From Elysia crispata (lineage: Eukaryota; Mollusca; Gastropoda; Plakobranchidae): DNA of 64,000 nucleotides. The stretch is from NCBI GenBank assembly GCA_033675545.1, contig JAWDGP010000434.1, positions 40,001 through 104,000 of the forward strand, given 5' to 3'. Under the pieces are notes generated by a model, which was given only the letters and a program-made list of their open reading frames with translations, was not told the origin of the DNA and did not search any database. The position numbers and the translations under genes were made by a program. Below are positions 1-11,015 of this stretch, one piece after another. Numbering within the stretch: the stretch's first letter is position 1; every line of letters begins with the position of its first letter.

Positions 1-2615
1 TCCCGAACTGCTGAGTGGGAGGGGGGGAGGGAGGCATACGGCCATTCCCAGTAGCTCCCGAACTGCTGGGTGGGGGGGAGGGGAGGGGGGGAGGCATACT
101 GCCATTCCCAGTGGCTCCCGAACTGCTGGGTGGGTGGGAGTGAGGAGGAAGGAGGCATACGGCCATTCCCAGTGGCTCCCGAACTGCTGGGTGGGAGGGA
201 GGAGGAAGGAGGCATACGGCCGTTCCCAGTGGCTCCCGAACTGCTGGGTGGGTGGGAGGGAGGAGGAGGCATACGGCCATTCCCAGTGGCTCCCGAACTG
301 CTGGGTGGGTGGGAGGGAGGAGGAAGGAGGCATACGGCCATTCCCAGTGGCTCCCGAACTGCTGGGTGGGTGGGAGTGAGGAGGAAGGAGGCATACGGCC
401 GTTCCCAGTGGCTCCCGAACTGCTGGGTGGGTGGGAGAAGGGAGGAGGCATACGGCCATTCCCAGTGGCTCCCGAACTGCTGGGTGGTAGGAGGAGGAGG
501 GAGGCATACGGCCATTTCCAGTGGCTCCCGAACTGCTGGGTGGGTGGGAGGGGAGGGGGGGGAGGCATACGGCCATTTCCAGTGGCTCCCGTACTGCTGG
601 CGGGGGGGGGGAGGAGGAACGGCATACGGCCATTCCCAGTGGCTCCCGAACTGCTGGGTGGGGGAGGGGAGGAGGGAGGAGGCATACGGCCATTCCCAGT
701 GGCTCCCGAACTGCTGGGTGGGAAGGAGGAGGAGGGAGGCATACGGCCATTTCCAGTGGCTCCCGACCTGCTGGGTGGGGGGGGCGGGGAGGGGAGAGGG
801 GGAGGCATACGGCCATTCCCAGTGGCTCCCGAACTGCTGGGTGAGGGGGGAGGGTGGGAGGCATACGGCCATTCCCAGTGGCTCCCGAACTGCTGGGTGG
901 GGGGAGGGGAGGGGGAGAGGCATACGGCCATTCCCAGAGGCTCCCGAACTGCTGGGTGGGGGGAGGGGGGGAGGCATACGGCCTTTCTCAGTGGCTCCCG
1001 AACTGCTGGGTGGGGGGAAGGGGGGAGGCATACGGCCATTCCCAGAGGCTCCCGAACTGCTGGGTGGGGGAGGGGGAGGCATACGGCCATTCCAAGTCGC
1101 TCCCGTACTGCTGGGTGGGTGGGAGGGGAGAGGAGGGAGGCATACGGTCATTTCCAGTGGCTCCCGAACTGCCGGGTGGGAGGGAGGAGGAGGGAGGCAT
1201 ACGGCCATTCCCAGTGGCTCGCGACCTGCTGGGTGGGGGGGAGAGGGGAGGGGAGAGGGGGAAGCATACGGCCATTCCCAGTGGCTCCTGAACTGCTGGG
1301 TGGGAGGGAGGAGGAAGGAGGCATACGGCCGTTCCCAGTGGCTCCCGAACTGCTGGGTGGGTGGGAGGGGGGAGGAGGGAAGCATACGGCCATTCCCAGT
1401 GGCTCCCGAACTGCTGGGTGGGTGGGAGGGAGGAGGAAGGATGCATACGGCCATTCCGAGTGTCTCCCGAACTGCTGGGTGGGAGGGAGGGGTGGGAGGG
1501 AGGCATACGGCCATTCCCAGTGGCTCCCGAACTGCTGGATGGGGAGGGGGGGAGGCGAGGGGGGGAGGCATACTGCCATTCCCAGTGGCTCCCGAACTGC
1601 TGGGTGGGGGGAAGGGGGGGGAGGCATACGGCCATTCCCAGTGGCTCCCGAACTGCTGGGTGGGGGGAGGAGAGATTCATACGGCCACTCCCCGTGGCTC
1701 TCGAACTGCTGGGTGGGAGGGGAGGGTAGGGGGGCATACGGCCATTCCCAGTGGATCACGAACTGCTGGGTGGGGGGGAGGGGAAGGAAGGAGGCATACG
1801 GCCATTCCCAGTGGCTCCCGAACTGCTGGGTGGGGTGGAGAGAGGGAGGCATACGGCCATTCCCAGTGGCTCCTGAACTGCTGGGTGGGGGGGAAAGGTA
1901 GGGGGGGAGGCATACGGCCATTCCCAGTGGCTCCCGAACTGCTGGGTGGGAGGGGAGGGGGGGAGGCCTACGGCCAATCCCCGAGCTTCCCGAACTGCTG
2001 GGTGGGAGGTGAGGGGGGCACTCATAAGGCCATTCCCAGTGGCTCCCGAAGTGCTGGGTGGGAGGGGAGGGGGGAGGCATACGGCCATTCCCAGTGACTT
2101 CCGAACTCCTGGGTGGGGGGGGAGGGCGGAAGGCATACGGCCATTCCCAGTGGCTCCCGAACTGCTGGGTCGGAGGGGAGGGGGGGAGGCATACGGCCAT
2201 TCCCAGTGGCTCCCGAACTGCTGGGTTGGGGGGGTAGGGAGGGAGGCATAAGGCCATTCCCAGTGGCTCCCGAACTGCTGGGTCGGAGGGGAGGGGGGAG
2301 GCATACGGCCATTCCCAGTGGCTCCCGAACTGCTGGGTGGGGGGAGGGGGGGAGCCATATGGCCCTTCCCAGTGGCTCCCGAACTGCTGGGTAGGGGGGG
2401 TTGAGGGAGGGAGGCATACGGCCATTCCCAGTGGCTCCCGAACTGCTGGGTGGGGGGGGGGAGGGAGGCATACGGCCATTGCCAGTGGCTCCCGAACTGC
2501 TGGGATTTAGGGAGGCATACGGCCATTCCCAGTGGCTCCCGAACTGCTGGGTGGGGGGGAGGAGAGGGGGGGGAGGGAGGCATACGGCCATTACCAGTGG
2601 CTCCCGAACTGCTGC
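1..2615. repeat. G-rich minisatellite, about 45 copies, open at left edge
   Basis: A tandem array in which each unit has a well-conserved core of about 39 bp (starting GGCATACGGCCATTCCC and ending AACTGCTGGGT) followed by a variable purine spacer of G runs and GGA/GAA triplets, roughly 12-30 bp long. The window starts inside the array, so it continues upstream; the last unit ends at about 2612 in CTGCTGCGG. Spacer length changes from copy to copy while the core changes by single bases. Inside the core, CCCAG and CTGGG are complementary and could pair, and the G-run spacers are G-quadruplex-prone on the plus strand. Long open frames over this array on both strands only translate the repeat and are not genes. 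Confidence 0.97.
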
Positions 2616-3286
2616 GGTAACCGAGCAAGACTGACTTGACCAGCCGAAGATACCGTCGTGGGCAGTGAAAGGTCAAGAACCTACGGTCTCCGTCCCTTGC
2701 CCAAGATCACCAACATCTCCTTCGGGAGCCTTGGACACAGCTTCTGTTACATACTGTTGCTTTTGTAACCAGCAAGGATTATGAATTTGTATATATATCA
2801 AAGCTTACTATAAAAAGAAAAATCTATTAATATTCGCCTCAACTCCATGCCATTTTCCAACATGTCTATAATGTAGTTTCGTTCACTCCAGACAATGTTC
2901 AGAATTAAAGTCGAAGAAAATGTAAGACGCAATAGAGAGAGTTAAGCGTCTAAGTCTATTCTAAATACGAGATAAAAAAAAAGTTTAACTAAAGAAAGAA
3001 AAGTGATTGGGAATGTGATACTGTAATTCTTTGCTGCTATGATTAAAAATACCGTGATGAAAATTAGCTTGAGAAAAATTAATTGTTTGGTTAAGAAGAC
3101 AATAAAGCATAATGAGATTTCTTAACCGACACGTCATAAAAAGAAGCATAAAAGAAGAATTAATTCCGAGCATTCATGTGGAAAATAGTTTTCTGCTGTT
3201 TGAAAACCAGCCGGGGGCCGTATTATGTAATATGAAAATTTGATTGGAAAAAGATGAAAAGAGGCGAGGACATAACAAAGGGATGG

Positions 3287-3289
<3 letters not shown>
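2616..3289. other. Intergenic sequence, no gene seen
   Basis: Unique AT-rich sequence between the G-rich minisatellite and a GA tract. No open frame with coding character, no repeat structure and no RNA gene was recognised. Confidence 0.6.
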
Positions 3290-3338
<49 letters not shown>

Positions 3339-3429
3339 CAAACAGAGACACAGAGAGAGAAAGAGAGAGAGAGAGAGATACAAACAGAGACACAGAGAGA
3401 GAAAGAGAGAGAGAGAGATACAAACAGAG

Positions 3430-3478
<49 letters not shown>

Positions 3479-3533
3479 CAAACAGAGACACAGAGAGAGA
3501 AAGAGAGAGAGAGAGAGATACAAACAGAGACAC

Positions 3534-3623
<90 letters not shown>
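3290..3623. repeat. (GA)n tract with embedded higher-order unit
   Basis: Pure GA dinucleotide blocks interrupted five times by ATACAAACAGAGACACAG (at about 3336, 3378, 3418, 3476 and 3518). Spacing is 40-58 bp, so the interruption and the neighbouring GA were amplified together. The last 80 bp is uninterrupted GA. Confidence 0.97.
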
Positions 3624-3626
<3 letters not shown>

Positions 3627-4030
3627 AAAGTGGGTGGCTGGGTGGGTGGAGTAAAAAACAAAATGGAAGACACAATACGAAAGAGATAGAGAAAAAAAGG
3701 AAGATAGATATAGAAAAGAGAAGAGAAGATAAAGCGAGGGAGAGAAGAAGAGGAAATCACTGTTTATGTTAGTAATAAAGAATCTAGAAGTCAATTATCC
3801 GCTGAGATCAAGCCTGTCAAACCTTGTGTGTGACCACCAGGAGATTCACAGCACAAAGAACTGGAACCCAACAGAAGCTCAACAAGTTTTACCCTATCTG
3901 TGGCTGCGACACAATCTACTTTCAGCCATAAGAACGTTATGGCTTCACGGAAAGGTCATCACCTTTCTCCTGGAATATCGTGGTTTTCTGATTAGGGTAG
4001 GACTGGAATGGATAGGGTGAGGAGAGGTAT

Positions 4031-4062
4031 GGGGGGGGGGGGAGGGGGGGGGAGAGAGAGAG
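4031..4062. repeat. G homopolymer / GA run
   Basis: Runs of 12 and 9 G separated by one A, followed by GAGAGAGAG. Potential G-quadruplex and a likely sequencing trouble spot. Confidence 0.9.
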
Positions 4063-4538
4063 GAGGAAGAGAGTGGGTTAGGGGGGATGCGAAGGAATGT
4101 TGAGGAGAAAGATGGAAATAGCAGGAGTTAGAGTATTAGGAGAAGGAGTAAGAAATTTATAGACTGGAAGAGAAATGAAAGAGAGAGAAGGAAACATAGA
4201 AAGACAAAAAGATGCAGACAGACAGAGAGACAAAAGGCATGCAGATAAATATAACACAGAGGAATAAATCCGCTAATTGAGTAAATCGAGACTTTTGTCA
4301 TCGAATAGGAAGGAAAAGAACCAAAGCTGTTAAACCACTAGATCAGAAGTAGAGAACGAAATTTACAGACAGAGATGGAGATTTTCTTTTGCTTAATCAC
4401 AAACTTAACAAGCCTCAAGCGCATTTTGCTTCCTCCTCTACAAAAAAAATGCGAAGAGAAGTGCTTTTTACACAGAGAATTATACGCCCTGCTGTTGCAT
4501 CTTATTCACTCTAGGTTTAGAAAAATCAAAATATTTTC

Positions 4539-4592
4539 ACCCCCCAAAAAAAACCCCCCCCCCCCAAAAAAAAAAAAAAAAAAAAAAAAAAA
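4539..4592. repeat. C-run / A-run compound tract
   Basis: Alternating poly-C and poly-A blocks (C about 7, A 8, C about 12, A about 26). Homopolymer lengths may be assembly-dependent. Confidence 0.9.
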
Positions 4593-5257
4593 TTAAAGGT
4601 GTTGGCGTAAGCTTACATTTAAGGTGACATCTTGTGACAGATGTACATACATTTTTGACAGCAGTAAACAGTTTACGATCTGGTAAGAGTTCGACAAAAG
4701 GACTATATGTTAGAGGGACAGGTGATATATAGATAGAAAGAATGATGATTAGAATGACAGTTATTTACAGTAAAAGAAATTTTAGACTCATAATCAGATG
4801 TTAGATAAAAAAAAAGATAGACTAAAAATCTGTAGCTATGTTGATAAAATTATATTCCTAGATAGATGGATGGATTTTCAGACAAAGATCTTAAGTACTA
4901 GGTAGATTTAATAGTAAGATAGCTTAGAGGCATTATTGTTATGAAATTGGTAGATTATCTATTATCTTTCTATTTATCTATCTATCCATCTCTTAGCCTA
5001 TCAATGAATCTTGATATCTTGGTATATGTCTTTCTTTAACATAATCACCTATCTATGAATCAATCTATGGACATACTGATCCGTCTATCTGTCCATTTAC
5101 ATTTCTTTCTTTATATCTCCGTGTCTTTCAACATTCACCTAACAGCAAAACCCAATAGTTCCTGTCTAGTTTGTAACGTTCTATCATCAAGGCGGCCTTA
5201 AGGATTCTTAAGATATAATTGTGTTTCAATTATTATCACGTCTCTCGACCTCATTTT

Positions 5258-5260
<3 letters not shown>

Positions 5261-5325
<65 letters not shown>

Positions 5326-5327
5326 AC
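5261..5327. repeat. (CT)n microsatellite
   Basis: About 28 near-perfect CT dinucleotides with one TTT interruption near the right end. Confidence 0.95.
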
Positions 5328-6005
5328 TGTTTTTCTTTAGCATTTATTCATTGTTCAACTCTTCCTTAGATAAAAGAAATAGAAAGGCAAATTAAAAAAA
5401 AACAAAACAACTCCTCCTCCAAAGAAAAAAAAAAAAAAGAAAGAAAACACACAAAAAAAAAAAAAAAAAAAAAATCCACCAAAAAACAAACAAACCAAGG
5501 AGTTCACGTTGCCCCTAATTACTCATAAAAACAAAACAGAACAAAAACTAAACCAAAAAAAATGGAAACATTGTGTAAATCTTACGTTACGCGGCCGCTG
5601 ATGAGTTCAATCCTCCTGTTTAGCACCAAGTCCCCATTGTTTTGACATTTTGCCTAGAACTGTTGAAACAATCGCGGCTTACCTTTAGATTGATGATTGT
5701 TTTAAACTTTGCTTCAAACATAAGTGCATTTGCCACATAACAACATTTGTCACATAACATTGCATGTGAGTTTACACAATAATTATGGCAATTTGTTTTC
5801 AAAAGAAATCTATCACCTTCAGACAGAATCTTTAAAATGTGTCTCTCTCACGCTAGTTTTATGTTACCTCCCCTTCTTTCTGGGTGATGATAATTATGTA
5901 CATCTCTGTTCTTTTACTGTACCTTTAGTCTCTTTCATTCTTCTTACATTTCATTTCTAATATTTTGTCTGTAGGTGATTTCATTCCTTTCATCTCCTCT
6001 CAATA
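5328..6005. other. Intergenic sequence, A-rich left part, no gene seen
   Basis: Positions about 5394-5565 are a poly-A-rich, simple-sequence zone (A runs broken by C, G and AAC). The rest is unique AT-rich sequence leading into pyrimidine-rich DNA. Nothing with coding or RNA-gene character was recognised. Confidence 0.6.
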
Positions 6006-6007
6006 TC

Positions 6008-6299
6008 ACTCTCTCTTTCTCTCTCTCTCTTACTCTCTTTATCTCTATGTATTTTTTTCTTCTGTCCGTCTGCCTGTCAGTCTTTATCTTTCTGACGCTC
6101 GTTCTCTCTCTGTCTCTCTCTGTCCCTGTCTGTCTGTCTATCTGTCTGTCTGTCTCTTTCTCTCTTTCTCTCTCTCTCTTACTCTCTTTATCTCTATGTA
6201 TTTTTTTCTTCTGTCCGTCTGCCTGTCACTCTTTTTCTTTCTGACGCTCGTTCTCTCTCTGTCTCTCTCTGTCTCTCTGTCTGTCTATCTGTCTGTCTG

Positions 6300-6330
<31 letters not shown>

Positions 6331-6440
6331 TACTCTCTTTATCTCTACGTATTTTTTTCTTCTATCCATCTGCCTGTCAGTCTTTTTCTTTCTGACGCTC
6401 GTTCTCTCTCTGTCTCTCTCTGTCTCTGTCTGTATGTCTA

Positions 6441-6475
<35 letters not shown>

Positions 6476-6594
6476 CTCTTACTCTCTTTATCTCTATGTA
6501 TTTATTTCTTCTGTCCGTCTGCCTGTCAGTCTTTATCTTTCTGACGCTCGTTCTCTCTCTGTCTCTATCTCTGTCTCTGTCTCTGTCTGTCTGC

Positions 6595-6663
<69 letters not shown>

Positions 6664-6775
6664 TCTCTTTATCTCTATGTATTTTTTTCTTCTGTCCGTC
6701 TGCCTGTCAGTCTTTATCTTCTTGACGCTCGTTCTCTCTCTGTCTCTGCCTGTCTGTCTGTCCGTCCGTCTGTCC

Positions 6776-6868
<93 letters not shown>

Positions 6869-7265
6869 CCTCTCTTTCAGCCTTTATTGATATGTCTGCC
6901 TTTTTGTGAAGTTCTCATGCTCCCTCTCTCTCTCTCTCTGTCACTCGCTCTCTCTCTCTCCATCTATCAGTTTTTTCGCGTCTCTTTCTAATTGACTGCT
7001 CATCTGTTTCCTCTCTTAATCTCTGTCGCTCTCTTTGTTTCTCTGACTGTCTATTTCTCTCATTAGTTGTCTTTTTGTCTCAGTCTTTGTCTGTCTGTCT
7101 GCCTATCTGCCTATCTCTGTCTCCCTCTCTCTCCCTTTATCTCTCACCCTCTCTCTCTGTCTCTCTGTTTAACTCCCTCTCTCTCTGTCTCTCTCCCCTT
7201 CTCTTTCTTTCTCTCCCTCTGTCTCTCTCTCCCTTCCTCTCTCTCTGTCTCTCCCCCTCCCCCCC
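6008..7265. repeat. CT/CTGT-rich region with about 150-bp higher-order repeat
   Basis: Pyrimidine-rich sequence of CT and CTGT units. A non-simple block starting TACTCTCTTTATCTCTATGT, followed by T7, CTTCTGTCCGTCTGCCTGTC and TGACGCTCGTTCTCTC, recurs at 6031, 6180, 6331, 6480 and 6661 (spacings 149, 151, 149 and 181 bp). From about 6750 it becomes (CTGT)n, then pure (CT)n, then degenerate CT sequence ending in a C run. Serine/leucine/valine-rich open frames here are repeat translations. Confidence 0.95.
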
Positions 7266-8037
7266 CACCTTTTTTCTATTACTATCAGGCTCAAACTAAA
7301 CGATAAGACAATAAGTCATAAACCGTACGTTTTCAGTGCATGCTCTAAATGATGACGTTTACCACTCACAACCTCTCATATAATCATTTAAAAAATTTAA
7401 AGAAATGCACTAAATTTAACTCCGTTTGATTTACAAGTACTGTAAATACATTGAACTAATACCACTAAGTAAATTATCAAAGATCATAATAACGTGCCCT
7501 TTATCTCTGCGATTACTTTAATCATAATGTAATTAAATCTGCAACCTGTTGGTTTGAGTCATCACTGTTTTTCTACATTGTCTGCAGTTGAGTTTTCGTA
7601 TTGAGATACACTCGGATTTCTAATCCCATTGTGATTGTTACTATCAGCTTGCGACACTGGGTCTGCAGCGTTGTCACTGTGTCGTCTATATTGATTGTGT
7701 CCTCCCACGGATCCTCTTTGTCGTGGCAGAGGGCAGAGGAAGAGGCCGGGGAGGATCGAAGGATCAGGCTAATCAGGTAGACGGGACCTGGTCTGTAGGA
7801 TTGAGTTAAGCCTGTTACCCAACATCCACACATGAGAGATCGCAGGCCGACTCTCTTAGGACAACAGCACAACCTTATCAGTATCTAGTTCTAGCTCTTG
7901 TTGGTTCTTAGGCAGTAGATTGGCATAAACAAGATGAGGCGGCGTGGAGAAAGAACCACAGAGGAGGAAGGAAAGAAGGTGGTAGAGGATGGGAAGCGGA
8001 GGAAAGATAAAACTAAGAAAAAGAAGAAAGAAAATAT
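7266..8037. other. Intergenic sequence; one weak exon-like open frame on the minus strand
   Basis: AT-rich at first. About 7560-7870 is clearly more GC-balanced than its surroundings and carries a 99-codon minus-strand open frame (7573-7872) with mixed amino-acid composition and no simple repeat. No domain is recognised, there is no paralogous copy in the window and no clear splice sites frame it, so it is described here and not called as a gene. Confidence 0.4.
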
Positions 8038-8364
8038 GAGGAAGAAGAAGAAGGAGGAGAAGGAGGAGAAGGAGAAGAAGAAGAAGAAGAAGAAGAAGAA
8101 GAAGAAGAAGAAGAAGAAGAAGAAGAAGAAGAAGAAGAAGAAGAAGAAGAAGAAGAAGAAGAAGAAGAAGAAGAAGAAGAAGAAGAAGAAGAAGAAGAAG
8201 AAGAAGAAGAAGAAGGAGGAGAAGGAGGAGAAGGAGAACAAGAAGAAGAAGAAGAAGAAGAAGAAGAAGAAGAAGAAGAAGAAGAAGAAGAAGAAGAAGA
8301 AGAAGAAGAAGAAGAAGAAGAAGAAGAAGAAGAAGAAGAAGAAGAAGAAGAAGAAGAAGAAGAC
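8038..8364. repeat. (AAG)n trinucleotide tract
   Basis: About 300 bp of GAA/AAG triplets in two long pure blocks separated by a GGAGGAGAAGGAGGAG interruption near 8215-8237. The same interruption type also occurs at the left end (8053-8072), which suggests that a larger block was duplicated. Poly-Lys, poly-Glu and poly-Arg type frames and the poly-Ser/Phe frames on the minus strand are artefacts. Confidence 0.98.
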
Positions 8365-9446
8365 GATGATGAGGGGAGAAAGGAGGAGGAGGGGATAAAA
8401 AAGAAGAGGAGGGGATTGAGGAGAAAGGTTAAAGGAAGATGGCGGTGGATGAGGAGTTGGAGAGTTAGAATATTATGAGCTGGATGATAATAAGTTCGTT
8501 TTCGTACAATATTAGAAAGTTTCCTTGTTTCACTGTTCATAGGTCTTTTAAATGTCAATATTATATTTCTAAACTTAACATTAGCAATGGTTATCTGTGG
8601 CCAGAAATGCAACACCTAATATTTGGACTCCCTAGCTTTTAACATAAGAATCGTAGTAATTCGATCTCAAAATATCAATGGTGATAAGGCACGAAAAAAA
8701 TTGCATGTGAAATTTGGCTGCTGGAAGCTGGCAACGTAAGAAAACAGAAAACCACTATTTATTTATACACTCTTTCACCTTACCATAGTTATCAACAGAG
8801 ATTGCGATACGTCGCAGTACATCATTGAAAATTATAAGCTTTTGTCAGACACATGAAAGGTTCATCATGAAAAATTTATAAAAACAAAACAAAACAAAAC
8901 AAAACATGCTACTGGCTCCAGTCTAACAGTCATAACATGAGCTTTTGTCTTCGAAGTTCACAGCGTAGTTCCAATCATCTCATCATTTTGATTCCTTAAT
9001 TGGATGTGATTTCAGTAACCCTTGTTAAAATGTTGAGCCATGCGATTTTCTGGAGACCTTTAAACGCAGTGACCTTGTTGTGAAGTAAACAGAAAACCGG
9101 TCTTATGAAGACTTCGTACTCGCAAGCAGAACATTTGAGACATACTTACGCAGCAGCCATTTCAATTAGGCTGATTAATAATTATGACATAAATTTATTT
9201 TGCCTATCCTTTTCCGTACGTTTAAGAAAAAAAACCTAATACTGTTTTCATATTCATCTAAGCATTTTATCTCAGTACATTTCAGAGCCACATAAAATTC
9301 AATTGGATGTTATATTTTTTTCTTGCAGAAGTAGTGTACTATCTCCTTTAAAAAAAGATTATTACATGCGGTTAAATTCATATTTTCTCTATCAAATAAA
9401 AACAAAACAAAACTAGCTTTAAAAAGCTGTTTCTTCATATCTTTTT
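8365..9446. other. Intergenic sequence, no gene seen
   Basis: Unique AT-rich sequence containing a short (AAAAC)n run at 8880-8906. No supported open frame or RNA gene. Confidence 0.6.
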
Positions 9447-10148
9447 ATTAAATCAGCGTAGCTACTCTGTTGTTGTCTTTATCTCTCTCGGAGGACCTTT
9501 GTTAAATCAGCGTAGCTACTCTGTTGTTGTCTTTATCTCTCTCGGAGGACCTTTATTAAATCAGCGTAGCTACTCTGTTGTTGTCTTTATCTCTCTCGGA
9601 GGACCTTTGTTAAATCAGCGTAGCTACTCTGTTGTTGTCTTTATCTCTCTCGGAGGATCTTTATTAAATCAGCGTAGCTACTCTGTTGTTGTCTTTATCT
9701 CTCTCGGAGGACCTTTATTAAATCAGCGTAGCTACTCTGTTGTTGTCTTTATCTCTCTCGGAGGACCTTTGTTAAATCAGCGTAGCTACTCTGTTGTTGT
9801 CTTTATCTCTCTCGGAGGACCTTTATTAAATCAGCGTAGCTACTCTGTTGTTGTCTTTATCTCTCTCGGAGGACCTTTGTTAAATCAGCGTAGCTACTCT
9901 GTTGTTGTCTTTATCTCTCTCGGAGGACCTTTGTTAAATCAGCGTAGCTACTCTGTTGTTGTCTTTATCTCTCTCGGAGGACCTTTATTAAATCAGCGTA
10001 GCTACTCTGTTGTTGTCTTTATCTCTCTCGGAGGACCTTTATTAAATCAGCGTAGCTACTCTGTTGTTGTCTTTATCTCTCTCGGAGGATCTTTATTAAA
10101 TCAGCGTAGCTACTCTGTTGTTGCCTTTATCTCTCTCGGAGGACCTTT
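9447..10148. repeat. 54-bp minisatellite, 13 copies
   Basis: Unit starts RTTAAATCAGCGTAGCTACT and ends CTCTCGGAGGACCTTT. Copy starts are 9447, 9501, 9555 and every 54 bp up to 10095. Copies are nearly identical; the main variable positions are the first base (A or G) and GGAC/GGAT. Because 54 is divisible by 3, the array stays open in one plus-strand frame as an 18-residue repeat, but there is no ATG start and no flanking coding sequence. GTAGCTAC in each unit is a perfect 8-bp palindrome. Confidence 0.98.
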
Positions 10149-10553
10149 TCTCCTCACTTTTATTCTGCCTACGGTGATATTTTATCAACTCTAAGAAACA
10201 ACAACAACAATCCAACAATAACTCTGTAACTGGCCAGCCATGATTTTCTATCCATACTCTCCTTATATGTGACTTTTTTTTCGCTGTTACCAGATGTGGC
10301 TGCACGGTCCAACCTCTCCGTTTTAAAATATTTTGTTTTCACAACTAGCAGGACAGTAATTGCTGATTTCTGCTGTCCTGTGTTGTCCTGCTCCTTTCTC
10401 TATCCTTATCTTACTATCTCTCCCATTTTGTTCCCCCCCTCTCTGTCTGTCTCTGTCTCTCTCTCTCTTTATCTATCTACGCCTTTCTCTTTTACTCTCT
10501 TTTAGATATCTTTCTTCTTTCCCTATACCTATCTTACTGTGTCTTCAAATTTG

Positions 10554-10556
<3 letters not shown>
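10149..10556. other. Intergenic, pyrimidine-rich toward the right
   Basis: Short unique stretch with an ACAACAACAA run at about 10197-10210, then irregular CT-rich sequence leading into a pure CT tract. No gene seen. Confidence 0.6.

Positions 10557-10632
<76 letters not shown>
10557..10632. repeat. (CT)n microsatellite
   Basis: About 37 uninterrupted CT dinucleotides. Confidence 0.97.
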
Positions 10633-10634
<2 letters not shown>

Positions 10635-10765
10635 CTGACCTCACCCTGACCGCTCTATGCATGACCTGTACTGAAGCGACTCACCGTTTCTTAGAATCGA
10701 ACACGTAGAAACCCTAGAGCTATCGAGAACGGATTTACCCACTTATCGATGGGAGAACTAGCTGG

Positions 10766-11015
10766 ACCTGAGACCCGGCGCTGCCCTATAGAGCCTCACG
10801 TACGGGCAGTTCCCGACCTGAGACCCGGCGCTGCCCTATAGAGCCTCACGTACGGGCAGTTCCCGATCTGAGACCCGGCGCTGCCCTATAGAGCCTCACG
10901 TACGGGCAGTTCCCGACCTGAGACCCGGCGCTGCCCTATAGAGCCTCACGTACGGGCAGTTCCCGACCTGAGACCCGGCGCTGCCCTATAGAGCCTCACG
11001 TACGGGCAGTTCCCG
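10766..11015. repeat. 50-bp GC-rich minisatellite, 5 copies
   Basis: Five near-identical 50-bp units start at 10766, 10816, 10866, 10916 and 10966. The only visible variation is ACCTG or ATCTG at the unit start. Each unit is GC-rich (GAGACCCGGCGCTGCCC, then TCACGTACGGGCAGTTCCCG), in contrast to the AT-rich surroundings, and contains the inverted pair CTGCCC...GGGCAG, 17 bp apart. Confidence 0.97.

Larger units (their letters stand above)
3624..5260. other. Intergenic sequence with homopolymer runs, no gene seen
   Basis: Purine-biased, AT-rich sequence. It includes short GATA/TCTA-like stretches (about 4860-5100) and the G and C/A runs listed separately. Open frames here are short and lack any recognisable domain. 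Confidence 0.6.

Noticed and set aside
70..2676. Several long open frames on both strands (up to 675 codons) over the left minisatellite
   Set aside because: They translate the tandem repeat in each frame, shift with spacer length, and exist on both strands at once.
7891..8615. Lys-, Phe- and Ser-rich open frames of 116-200 codons
   Set aside because: Pure products of the AAG/CTT tract.
9499..10194. 231-codon open frame with an 18-residue repeat
   Set aside because: Frame stays open only because the unit is 54 bp; there is no ATG start, no flanking coding sequence and no sign of silent-site bias.
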